Positions 12,189 through 23,900 of a stretch of 64,000 nt of DNA are shown here, in pieces. The notes below the pieces were generated by a model. The model made no database searches. It was not told the origin of the DNA and saw only the letters and a list, made by a program, of their open reading frames with translations. Made by a program: the position numbers and the translations under genes. Numbering within the stretch: position 1 is the stretch's first letter; every line of letters begins with the position of its first letter. The stretch is taken from NCBI RefSeq assembly GCF_014851395.1, contig NW_024041262.1:12669252-12733251 (forward strand). The letters run 5' to 3'. The DNA is from Micropterus salmoides. Lineage: Eukaryota > Chordata > Actinopteri > Centrarchiformes > Centrarchidae.

Positions 12189-12190
<2 letters not shown>
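10019..12190. other. Gene-free stretch
   Basis: Between the Tc1 derivative and the (TG)n tract I find no exon with conserved protein content, no RNA gene and no clear mobile element. The short open frames here have no recognisable sequence. Regulatory elements for tnnt1 (transcribed leftward) could lie here but none is identifiable. Confidence 0.5.

Positions 12191-12272
<82 letters not shown>
12191..12272. repeat. (TG)41 dinucleotide microsatellite
   Basis: An uninterrupted TG run of about 82 bases; the apparent Val-Cys open frame through it is an artefact. Confidence 0.97.
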
Positions 12273-12278
<6 letters not shown>

Positions 12279-13261
12279 GGCATGATTTAGAAAAGGACAG
12301 GGACTATATGTGGATTATTAGCGGCTTTTGGGAGCATAAGTCTGACAGGCAGGATAATGAGCAAAGGGTTTGTTGCTGACTTCATTGCTGAAACAAGAGA
12401 CAAAAAGACAGGTGGCAGAAAATAAACAGAGATAGAAGAGAGAGAATAACGAGAAGAACAATAAACTTTCAGGCAGGACTCAAAGGTGACGCAAAAAGAT
12501 CCTGTGTAAGAAAGGCTCTGAGCATGATGGTACCCCTGGTCTGAACCTTGAGAGGCGATTCAAAGAAGGAAATTAACTTTAGTGCTCTGGAGGTAGTTCC
12601 TCTTTTTTTCCACTGACTTGTAAATTTTGGCTTACTGTGTGGGATTTCTCAGGGAAACTATTCCCAATCTTTATGTTTGAATGAACCGCAATATCATTTA
12701 AACATCAATAAATATATCAAATAACTAAATTAGAAACCTTGCACTGAAATGTGACACCTGTTTTGACAGAGCTCCTGCAAGATGCAAATAAATCCTTGTG
12801 ATAGTCCCATGTACAGCATTTCCATAAAGACTCTTTGGGAATGACAGAAACACAACATGTGAAGAGTGAGAGAAAGAAGGAGTAACAACTTGCAGAAGTG
12901 CGCTTTAACATCTGTGTATATGGTAAGAAGAACTTAGATATTAATATGGACTATAATTAATTATTATAATTAATGTAGAATTATTTACAAAATAGAGCAG
13001 GGAGAAGATGATAAGAAATAGAATATTGTTTTAGATAAAATATCTCAAGATTTAGATTTTTTTTAGGGCATTCAAAAGAACAGATATCTGGCAGTGTAGA
13101 GAAGACGATGATGTCAATATTTTTTAAATACTGCCTGAAACTGAGTTGTATACTGGTGTCATTTTTATTGAACCACTTACTAAAAGTAGACAGCGTTATT
13201 ATTTGTTTTTTTTTAATATTATGGATGGCACAAGTAGATATCACAAAAGATACAAAACATT
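12273..13261. other. Gene-free AT-rich stretch
   Basis: No supported exon, RNA gene or repeat family recognised. Confidence 0.45.
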
Positions 13262-13580
13262 AGGGCTGCAACCAACAATTCTTTTCATTATCAATTCATC
13301 TGCAGACCATTTTCTGGATTAATCGTTCATCCAATCTATAAAATGTAAGGAAACAGTGAAAGATGTTTATCACATTTTCCCAGAGTCCCTGTTAACGCCA
13401 TCAAATGTCTTGTTTTGTCCCAAAACCCAAAGATATTCAGTTTCAAATGACATGAACCAGAGAAATGCAGCAAATATTCACATTGGAGAAGCTGTAACCA
13501 ACAAATTATTATTTAACAAGAGACTTAAAGCAATTAATTGATTGATTTTCTGACAAAATAATCTATTCATTAGAAAATGG
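13262..13580 (+). repeat. hAT-like non-autonomous element fragment
   Basis: Begins tagggctgcaaccaacaatt and carries caaatgtcttgttttgtccc followed by aaagatattcagtttc, words diagnostic of a very common teleost 'gggctgcaactaac' element. The right terminus (normally the inverse of the left) is absent, so it is truncated. Confidence 0.55.
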
Positions 13581-13858
13581 CAGTTTTCTTTCATTTCTTC
13601 AAATAACATGATCCAGTTGTGGCCTAGTTAGCAGAAAAAGCAATATACATCAAAAATAAAGAGCGACTTGCAGAACCAAGGTCACTTGAGAACCTGTTAA
13701 AAAGCAAAGCAAATTTGGTGTTCAACTGAATAAGAGGGACCTCATTTCAATCGGCTAACTATTAGAGACACACAGGTGGGAGGAAAGTGTTTTGTTTGAT
13801 TTGTATAACAACTTGTATAACATTTATCCTTTCATGTTTCAGGTTTCTAGAAAACAAC

Positions 13859-15626
13859 ATGCTCCATTTGGTGACTTTGCTGCTGGCATCAGGTAAGTGA
13901 ACATAAGAAACACTGTTATAATAACTGTTATAAACACTGTAATAACTTTATTGACGCTCCCCCCCCACCCAGGTTATGTCACTTTATGTTCACACATTCG
14001 AGAGTATCACTTTATAAAGGAGGCTAAGACATGGGAGGAGGCCCAGATATCCTGCAGAAACAACTACACTGACCTCGCTACTATTGGCAGCCATGATGAC
14101 ATGAAGAGGCTGGTGAACGTGACAGCAGCCAGTGGCATGACGGAAGAAATCTGGATTGGTCTCACAAAGACCAGGGTGGCATCCTGGCTGTGGTCTGTGG
14201 GAGAAACTCAGAGCAGTCATGGAGTGGCTGAATACACTAACTGGTCCATTGGTCCCAATTCCTCTCACCAATGTGGAGGCATGAGGGCTGATGGGAAATG
14301 GCGCAGTGCACTCTGTGAAACACCACTTCCTTTTGTCTGCCAGGAAGGTGAGTAAGATTACATCCATTTGACATTTACACTGCCTTATCTTATTCCCTTT
14401 TCGCGACAAGAGTTAGATGACCAACTTAGTGTAAAGATTTGGAATGGGTAAACTGAAAGGCCCGACTCTATCCAAAGGTACCAGAATCTACCCATCAGCA
14501 CCTCTAAAGCTCACTAATTATATATCATAAGTGTAAAAAGTACAGAGTTTGGTTTAGAAATGCAACTGTAAGTGCGTGCAGCAGATTGAAAACTAGTAGT
14601 GTCTTTTTCTTTCTTTTTCTCCAAACACTTTAATCTCTTACAGAACATTTTGCAATATTCACAGAGGGGTCCAGTAGGGTGTATATTGTTCTTCAAGAGA
14701 AGTCCTGGAGGGAAGCCCAAGAGTACTGTCGACTGAATAACACAGACTTGGCCAGTGTGAGGAACCAGACTGAAAATCAGGCATTACAGCAAACAGTTTT
14801 TGAAAAGGGGTCATCGCTGTTCCTGATCTGGATCGGTTTGTTCAGAGATGAGTGGAAATGGTCGGACGAGAGTGACAGCTCCTTCAGATACTGGGAGAGA
14901 AGTCAGCCAAATGATGATGGAGTGTGCGCATTGTACAGACCCTCCGACAACAAGTGGTATGACAGAGATTGTACCTCCTCAAAATACTTCTTCTGCTATA
15001 GTGGTGAGTATATAATATCTGTAACAGTGTCTGTTTTGTTTTGTTTTGTTTGTTATGAAGGGAATTAATTACCTGCTTGCAAAGATGGATGTGAAATCCA
15101 GATTTTGGTTCTCAATTGTCCTTGTTAGTTACCACATCATTTAAAAGCCATCCTTAACATGATTGGTTTAACAAAACAAACTAAGTGTATACTTGATGTA
15201 ATGGATTATTTGTTTGTTTAACCAAAGAAAAGAAAGTCATGAGGCAGATCGTGAGGGTAGAAATGAAGTCAAATTCGTCCTTTGACTTCAGTGATTCTGC
15301 TGTGAGCAAAGCCATTTTGAACCAAGTAAGTTTTACATTTCCTCAAATGTAGGTGCTGTTACGTTAATGTTGCTTTTTTTTTTAAGCAACAATAATGATA
15401 TTTGCCAGTGTACACTATACTATATACTACACTACTAATACACTACACTATACTATTTTACTATATTTGCCAGTATATTTACACTGGCAAATATAGTAAA
15501 ATATTAACTTGCTCATTTGAATGTAGGTGTGGTTTTTTCTTGCTTCCATAGATCCAAAAAAGGTATGACGGGGTCAAACTTCAGTGGAGTGTCCAGCCAG
15601 ATGGGAAGATTTTCCATAAAAAATAA
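13859..15626 (+). CDS. Secreted tandem C-type lectin-like protein
   Basis: Five coding exons: 13859-13892, 13973-14347, 14644-15003, 15228-15325, 15552-15626 (313 residues). A short hydrophobic leader (MLHLVTLLLASG) is followed by two C-type lectin domains, one per exon. Domain 1 spans about residues 20-136 (YHFIKEAKTWEEAQISC, EEIWIGLTKT, HQCGGMRADGKWRSALC, FVC). Domain 2 spans about 138-256 (KSWREAQEYCRLNNTDLASV, LIWIGLF, RSQPNDDGVCALY, KWYDRDC, YFFC). There is no membrane segment. The tail (about 257-313) ends KLQWSVQPDGKIFHKK, a tail I associate with fish mannose-receptor-like lectins. Domain 2 has QPN where sugar-binding domains have EPN or QPD, and WYD near the WND position; domain 1 lacks the motif. 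Sugar binding is therefore possible only in domain 2. ATG 13859 lies 17 bases after an acceptor (catgtttcag), implying an untranslated upstream exon. The exact family member is not determined. Confidence 0.85.
14430..14520 (+). repeat. Fragment of dispersed teleost repeat (first of three copies)
   Basis: Contains ctatccaaaggtaccagaat and cagcacctctaaagctcact, the 3' part of a repeat whose other parts occur inverted at 20260-20540 and directly at 39590-39740. It lies in an intron of the lectin gene. Confidence 0.45.
15454..15503. repeat. Perfect 21-bp inverted repeat with 8-base loop
   Basis: Arms 15454-15474 and 15483-15503 are exact reverse complements. A further partial copy of the left arm lies at about 15400-15415. 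It is in the last intron of the lectin gene, about 50 bases before the final acceptor. Confidence 0.9.
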
Positions 15627-15628
15627 AA

Positions 15629-15657
15629 GAAGAAAGAAAGAAAGAAAGAAAGAAAGA
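15629..15657. repeat. (GAAA)n microsatellite in lectin 3' UTR
   Basis: Six to seven tandem GAAA units start directly after the lectin stop codon. Confidence 0.9.
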
Positions 15658-17772
15658 ACTGAAGCCTGTTATAATGCCACAATATAAAACTACCTGTTTC
15701 TCCAGAACATCTGAGCATAAAAATACTCTGCAGCTGCAGTGGTTACCACAGCCAGTAAAATCAGAGAAATGAAACCGCAATCAGCTGATTAATAGAGTTG
15801 TACTGAAGTGAATACAAAACCTGATGTATTTTATAAACAGCACAGATCACTGTTTGAAGCGAAGCCTTTTGAAAGAGCTTTGTGATGCATTTGGCAAATA
15901 AGAATTATCTTAAAAAGTCAATTGATCATTTTATCCTAGTTTAGTACCCTGCAGTCAGTATACGTGTGATGACACTGTACACACAGATCTTATTCATGTA
16001 CTGATTAATATTTACATTTTTCTTGTCTTCAGTGTTTTATGTTCACTCTTATTTCTCATTAATAACTGGCAGTAGGTGTGCTGTGTCCTTTTGTTGCAGA
16101 AAAATAAGCTAAAATAAATACACAACCTTTTCCCTTCTGACAAGTCAATGCCTGAAATCATTATCTGGAAGGGGAACAACAGTTTATAACTTTTAAGTCT
16201 GTTTACAGGTCCTGAGGAGTACTGCTGCATAGGTGGGAAAAAAGCTATGTAAAGCTTTCTGAGCCTCCAGAGGGAGCTGCACAAAATCTGATAAATTGCC
16301 TGATGATGAGATGCCTGCTGCAGAGTTGCATTCTGGGTAATGTAGGCACCAGGTTGACAGTAAGAAGAATGCATAAAATAAAAAAAATAAACACACCTAA
16401 TGCATTTTTCTTTAATAATTTTATGTTCACTAATAATTTGCATTAAAAAAGGCTGACAATAGCAATACAATGAGACAAGCTCAATTGATCTGGAGTGAAA
16501 ACAACAAAAAAAAAAAAAAAAAAAAAAAAGAGGAGAAAAACAGGAATCTGCGTCACTGGTAACTCACCATCATTTGAATCTGATGGCTTGGCTCACTTAA
16601 CGTGTAATCCACATCTGACCCACAGTACTGCTTGAGACTGAATAGCTGAACATAATATTATATGCATTATGGTGCTTGTTTATAAACACAGTGATGAAAA
16701 TATAAAATACAAACAGATTTATAACTGGCAGTGAAATAACAAGTTCATTTCAGTAGTTTTTAACTTATTTAACTGACCTCTGAAAGATAAACTGACCTAC
16801 ATTATTTTTTTTTACAGTTTGAATAATAATGTTTGAATGTAAATAAAATAAAAGTTATTTCCTGGGTGAGCTGGCACTGAAAGGTTTAACATTTCCCATT
16901 AATATGTCTAAAAACAACTAAAACTATGTTACATATTGTGTTGATTTGTGTACTTACATTGTCCCTTATGTTCCCAACTGTGTTCAAACCCAGAGAAATC
17001 AGAAATTTTATTCAAGGTAACCGGCTAGTTGCTATAACTTCCGGGAAACACTGAAGAGTGAAGGAAGTTGGGAAACGTGACTAAACGTGACATGAATAAA
17101 ACTTTTAATACAAACACTTCGACCGTGAACATGCTTTCTATCACGTCAGACAGATCTGGTGGTTGTTTAACAATGAAGACAACAACTCTCACCATATGTC
17201 ACAACGTCATCAAACTACATCTTTTGTTACTGTTTTGATGTGGGAGACACATCTAGCAGCAGAAATGACAAACAAATATAATACGATTCAAACAGTATTG
17301 CTAACCTATGAACTGAACAGAGCCACATCATTTCACTACCTGTATAAACTGCTTGGCACTCTCAGCACAGCATTACAATCGTGTGTTTTTGTACAAAGCA
17401 AATTTATACATACTGAGTAAACACTTAGAAGTCACAGACTTCCAAGATTTTAAAATACCAGGTGTCACTGTTACAGCAATGTTGCATTCAGACGGTGTAA
17501 ACTAAAATCACCTCAACAGTCCTGCATGTTTTCTCTCCATGCTAATGCTTCAGACTTCAATTTTAAAATGTCCTGCAATAAGGTGAAGTGTTACAATTTT
17601 CTAATTCTAACTTTTTAGTGGTGCAATTCATACTGGCCTCTTTCTAATAGTAAAACCCGTTTACGATAATAACTTTCTCATTTTAGGTTCATGATTATAT
17701 TTTTCCCCCCAATAGTTTGACTGTTAAAACTAAACTAAACCAATAAACCTGTACTTGAATCACACCGCTTGA
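15658..17772. other. Gene-free stretch between lectin and cpt1c
   Basis: Holds the rest of the lectin 3' UTR and AT-rich DNA. A 24-A run lies at 16506-16529 and may be the tail of a retroposed copy I cannot identify. A cttccggg ETS-like word with nearby gaagttggg occurs around 17040-17070, but no gene start follows. No exon is recognised. Confidence 0.45.
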
Positions 17773-17778
17773 TTTATT
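17773..17778 (-). terminator. Poly(A) signal AATAAA for the CPT1 gene
   Basis: TTTATT on the + strand reads AATAAA on the - strand, about 204 bases beyond the CPT1 stop codon. Confidence 0.45.
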
Positions 17779-17981
17779 ATTCTACGGAATCATTTTCCTT
17801 CTCACACACCTACCACACTGCTAATATACGTACACAAATATAGATGCGAACCAGTAAAAACACAACATCAGTTACTCCATGAGGATGCATGAGGGGAAAA
17901 AAACCCTGTCTTTCCTCACATCATAGTGTAACATGTATGCTTGCACACCTTCCCTTCAGCATCCATTCCTCGAGTAACCGC

Positions 17982-20900
17982 CTACAGGTCTTTCTTGACC
18001 TCTGGCCGATTCTCTTCTGTCTTGTTGGGCTCTTTTTCGTTGGGGCTCAGCAGCTGTAGCAGTCCGTTCATGGCTTTTCTGATCTCAGCACCGAACTTAT
18101 GGGCATCCTGAAGGGGAGACAGGCGATAAAAAATTAGAAGAAAAGTGTTTGTGTCAATCTAAATAATAACAAAGAAATTTTACACTTCACAACCTCGGTA
18201 AAAAACAACAACTCTCAACTCGTAAGTATGGATATCAATATCTGTCTCACAAATCCAGTACCAGCCTGACTGTAAGGCTTAGCACTCTTTTCCTTTTTTT
18301 ACAAACTACAGAAGTAATACATATCACACATTACAGGGCATGCACATATTCTATTACTTGAAATACACATATCTTGTGTACTCTTTCTAAATAGAAGCAA
18401 TTTCAAAAATGGTGTCCAGAAGACGTAATGCGCAGCATAAAAATAAATATTCAGTCCTCGCACAGATGTTCCTGTCCCAAGATAAGGAGTTAATTTTGTT
18501 CACTTCTTATGCAGCATAAAATGACTACTTTCATTAAACTCACAGTGTCTGGACATGAGTGTTTGCACGCGATGTGGAAGTTCACATAATTTCCCAGAAC
18601 TTGGTAGCACAACCCATAACCGTCATCAGCCACCTGAAAGAGATACAGACAACATTTATACTCTTGCTGTCTACATACAACCTAAGTTGTATGTGTAATA
18701 TTAAAAATATTTGTTTATAATTTTACTGTCAAGACTGCAAAAAAGCATGGAATGGTATAGTTATTTCTCTAAAACTTAAACTGTGTACAGCCATTAAGAA
18801 GGGTTGCTTCCACTGGAAAGAAACACTGAAGGAGTGTCTATTAATGTAAAAGCTACTGTATGGTGTAAAAGGAAAATGTAATCACATAGATAGTAAAGTT
18901 ACTTGTCACAATGGCAGTGTACATTAATTCTAGTTTCCAGTTTAGCCATTAACTTAAACAGTTTAAGGACTGATGCGCTGTGGGCAACACTGACCGGACC
19001 AAAGCCCCCTCCACAGGAGACATACTCTGGGTGGTTGACCAAGTCAAACATATGTAGCTGCTGGAATGGAATCTGACTGGTGGACAGCCGCCAGGGCTCA
19101 GACAGCACCTGAAATACCCAAGAAGCCATCGCATCAGTTTGCTGAAGTCGCTGATCCAGTAAAGAGATAAATACTCATAATGAACTGGACAGTCTGATAT
19201 AAATAAAGTCACAAACCTCTTTCAAGAAAGGAGACTCCACTCCAAGGTATTTGGACACCACGTAGAGGCAAAAGAGGTGTCTGTCGATGCCACCTCCAGT
19301 CATAGCCAAGCGGTAAAGATTCTGGTGCTTCTCTGACGCTGCGTGGAACAAACGCCTGCACACATCTGCTGCCTGGTGGAGAATGGCATGAGCGGCGTGA
19401 CTGCTTGGCATAGCACACATTAAAAATAGACACCGTATGAAGAAAATAGCAATTAGACATAATCATTAGTAATGTGGATTTATTTTCCTCAGAAAGCCTT
19501 AAATCATCCTCATTTTGAGTGACAAAAACCAATAGAAATCAAGAGACAGTTTCCGTGGTCTCACCTCTCCACCCTCCAGCGCTCGGACGAAGGCACTGCT
19601 CTCATTGGTACAGGAGCGAACAGTCTCGGTCCTGCCCTCCCTGAACAGACGGGTCATGGAGGCTTCATACGTCAAACAAAACTTCTTACGGTTCTGGAAC
19701 GCAAAAACAAAACTCACATGCAACAGATAATATTGACAGTCCAAAATTCACTGTGTCCAAATGTCCAAACTTAATGTAGCACAGAGCCAGTATGGACTGC
19801 CTTTGTGTTCACTGTGTTGTAACCATGCAGGTGTATATAGGTTAAATTTCTGAGGGAGGCTCACCCTGTAGTTGGCCAACTGAAGAGCCATCTGAACGAA
19901 GGCATCTGGACTGACTCGACACTTCTTGATCTTGTCTTTGCCAAAGTCTCTAAAGACAAAAACGTGGAAGTCCACATCGTCAGCCAGGGCCTGGGCCACT
20001 GCCAGAGACTGGGAGATCTGCTCCTCACACTGAGACAGACACATTCAAATGGTTAACATCAACAAGATAGAGACATCTGTAACCACTGTGGTTTCAAAAG
20101 AATAAGCCATGCTTCCACATTGTCACAAACAAAGAGCCAGCTTTTACCACCCCGTTGTGCATGTCACAAAGTACAATGCAGTACATGCCTTAAATAAATA
20201 CTTTCAGATTTTTGCAAATACGCTTATGAAGATATGAAGAGATACGAAGCTACAGTCGCTTAGCTGGAGTGTTTTTGTCAAAGTAAGGCTGCTCGGCAAC
20301 AGCAGCAGCTCCAGGAAGTTATACTGCACTCAGACAAAAAAAAAAGTCCAAAACTGTGAAACCACAACATTTTGTTATTGGATTTCGGTTTGAGTATGAT
20401 TAATCAAGCATAAATGTCCAGGCGCTGGTATGGGTACTTTTTGACCTCTGGACTGTCTTTATGCTAAGCTAGGCTAACCACTTACTGGCAATATCTTCAT
20501 AATTAACATGCATGACATAAATTTGACATGACATAAATTTAAAATATGTTGACGTGTTACTTTAAAAAAGTGTTTTTCCTTATCCCAAAGCCAAAAAGGT
20601 TCAGATGGTTGGTGATTTCAGCATCAACCTGTGAGGCTATCACTGTGACAGACTAAATTAAAATACAATGTTTGCATGCTACAGTACCCACTTAAAATTG
20701 GAATAATCAAACTGGGAGTAATTGTGATCTAATTTCAGTATGAGCTTAATGTGAATTATGATATGATGGTGATTAGCTTAAGGAATTAAGGGAAACGTGT
20801 GAATGGATAACTAACTTCTGGAGGGATTTCCCAGTTCAGCTTCTGTGGTCGTGGTAGTGACGAATCCACTTCTCCTTTGCAGTGACCCTCTGCATTGTAA

Positions 20901-23900
20901 CCGAGCTGGAAACAGTCGATGGCCAATGTGTGCTGGAAACGCACAGCAATTGTCAGTGATACTCAAAACCAGATGACAGTTTGCAACCTACTTTTTGTTC
21001 ATGTTCCTTACCTCCCATAAGTGTGCTAACACTGGTGCATCAGCCCATGAGTGCTCACAATTTAAGCCATTCTTTCCATTCTTGAAGTAAACCACCGAGA
21101 AGGACTTGTCAAACCACCTGAATGACAACCGAGATAAGAAATTTACAACAATTCAACAACAAAACATAAAAAGATAAGTTATTTAATTAATGTTCACACG
21201 ACAGTGATACATTAAGTGTAAAATTACCTGTCATAACATTTCCCATGTAACAAAGATTTGGCATAGCGATCTAAACTAGCTGCCGGGTCATCTCCCATCA
21301 TGCCCTGTTCATCATCATCCAGGGTCACAAAGAAGGCGGCTCTCTCAATGCAGTCCAGAGAGCGTTTATTGACCCCACTGCTGAAATACTTTGCCCTGGC
21401 TTTAGCCCATGGAATTCTGGGAGACATTGCAGAGGAAAACAATGATATTACATTAAAGGATGCGGTGTGCGGTTCAGCTCATGATATTTGAGCACTGGTG
21501 GCTTGTCAAACTGACCTCTCTCCAGCAGTCAGGGCCCCCAGTTTGGCCTCTCCTTTGGAAGGCAGTGAGGGGTCATCGAGGATCCTCTGAATTTGGAATT
21601 CAATCTCCCTGGGGGAAAGGAGTCTGCCTGCCTGGTATACCCGGAGACGAAAGTAGCGCCCCCTGTGGTATACCGCTATGTAGTCACTGTCCTGCCAATG
21701 TTGCAGAGTGTCTTCGCACATGAAAGAAAGGGGGTCGAAGAGGGGAAAGTGTAAAAAGGCATGTTGTGGAAACATGAATAAATCAGAGATGATGCACTAA
21801 ATTCAGTGATGTGTGTGTGCCTTGTGCTTCTATTTAGCTTATTTTTATCTTCTATTTTATTTTACTCTTTTTAACTTTGTCTATTTATGTTGTCCTGTGT
21901 TTCTTTTCTTGATGCCTCTTTTGTCTTATGTAAAGCACTTTGAATTGAGATGTTGTTGAAAGGTGCTATAAATAAACTTGACTTCCCTTAGGCTTATTCA
22001 AAACCTCAGCATTTGGCCAGTCCTACTGACACAAGTTTCTCTTCTTCTTTAGCAATGCATTCATTCAAGTCAGTTTTTTTGTTGGGATTGCAGCAACTGA
22101 ATACACATAAAGTCCTGTTGACAATCATTGCATAAACTTACACAATAAAAACGTATATAATATTACACACACACACTTTTAAACTAAAATCTGAATAGTT
22201 TGACAGTGTATACACTTTTGCCTATAACATATTAGAACAGAAACAGAAGTATGTCCACTGAAGTGTCAGAATCCTTGAACCAGTCAACAAATACATTTGA
22301 GATGTGCTCCAGTAAAGTTACTCGCTGACCACAAACAGAATTTGCACTGGGAAGCTCAACAGTAAAACCTGTTTGAAAACAGAAACCCAGCTTTCAACAT
22401 CCACTGGATTAAAGGCAAAAACAACACACACGGTAAGATGCCTGAGATTCCCAACACACCCTGTTAAAACAACTCAGCATGTTTCCAGAACCAAAAGGAT
22501 GCATGTCATGCAGAGTGTCATGGGATGTGTGTTGTATGTACTACTCTACAAATCATCACCACAAAGCCGAATGAATAAGGTCTGACACTTGACACACCGG
22601 CGCGCACTTTACTTTACTGAATTCATATGAACAATGGAACATGTTCAACTTCACAATACAACTCCAATAGATAGTTTAAGGTTGACATAGCCTTCCTTGT
22701 GCTGCCAGGTTGACTAGCTCTAAACAGATCCTTTAAGGCCTCTTTAACAAATGGAGGAAGTAAGACATACAGTAAGAGGCATGTTTAAGTAAATCAGTGG
22801 TGCAATACTGAATGCAAGGATGTAAATTTGTGTTCCTTTTCAGTAAAATTATGTACAGTAAAAAGTGTTATGTACATTTATATTGTTATTATACTGGTTT
22901 GACATTTAGTGATCTAAAACTAGGATTGGGCTAAAAATATAAATACTACCTGTAATTGTTCCAGGGATTCGACAAGTGTCAAACATCCGCTCAAATTGAT
23001 AGGAACAGCAAGGGACTGCAGACCTCAACAACCACTGAGCAGGATAACGAAGGATGGACCAGTACAAAAAACAAAGTAAGGGAGAGAAAGTGTGGAAACA
23101 AAAAGGATGACAGAAAAGAAAAAAATGAGGGATGGGATGAAAGAGAAAGAGAACCAGGGGAGAGAGGAAGGAAAAGAAGAGAAAACAAAATGTGTGGGCA
23201 GAAGAAGACAGACATCAGTTAGATGTGGACCTTTTCCAGAAACCCAGACAGACCTGAGATGAGACCAGAAGGTAAGAAGAGACAGATGAGAGATGACAGG
23301 ATGGGCTGTACAGCAGACATATTATGACTCAGTGAATCACGACACCATGCTTCAGAAGACCACACACACAAACACATACTGTCTTTCACACAATTTTCTA
23401 TCCCACACTTAAACTCCAGAGGGGTCAGACACCTTCAGTATGCCTCATCATCTCTGAAGCAGTGGTATGTTAGCAGTGTTCACTATTAGTCAGAAACTGG
23501 TGCGGGCTTTTTTGTTGAAGCCAACCGCTCATGTTCAGGCAGTATTGTGTGTCGGCACTGTGTGAAACATCACTTTGTCTGTGTGTGTACATGTCAGTCT
23601 CTTTACCGGTCTCCTCTCCAGGAGTGCGTGTGGTGTTGAATATCCTCTCACACTGAGCTGAACACAGAGGAATGACAGTGCCTGGTATACGACTCTGGGA
23701 AACGGAGAGGAGGAGGAGACAAAGGCAAGGGAACAGAGAGAAGAATAGAGGAGAGTGGAGGAAACGGAGAGTCAAGCAAAAGGAGGGAGAGAGAGGAAAT
23801 GGGGGAGGTAAAAAACATAAGATAAAAAAAGGGAAATCAAGCAAGCGAAAGTGGTTGAAAGGAGTACAAAAGGAAGGGGTGAAAGATGAGCATAGCATGT

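Noticed and set aside
12185..12379. Open frame with a long Val-Cys run
   Set aside because: Translation of the (TG)n microsatellite.
13990..14409. 139-codon open frame antisense to the lectin
   Set aside because: Shadow of the lectin domain exon.
16506..16529. Poly(A) run as evidence of a processed pseudogene
   Set aside because: No recognisable intronless gene copy precedes it and no flanking direct repeat was found.
22991..23222. Opposed Lys/Glu/Arg-rich and Ser/Phe-rich open frames
   Set aside because: Purine-rich intron sequence of cpt1c; composition artefact.
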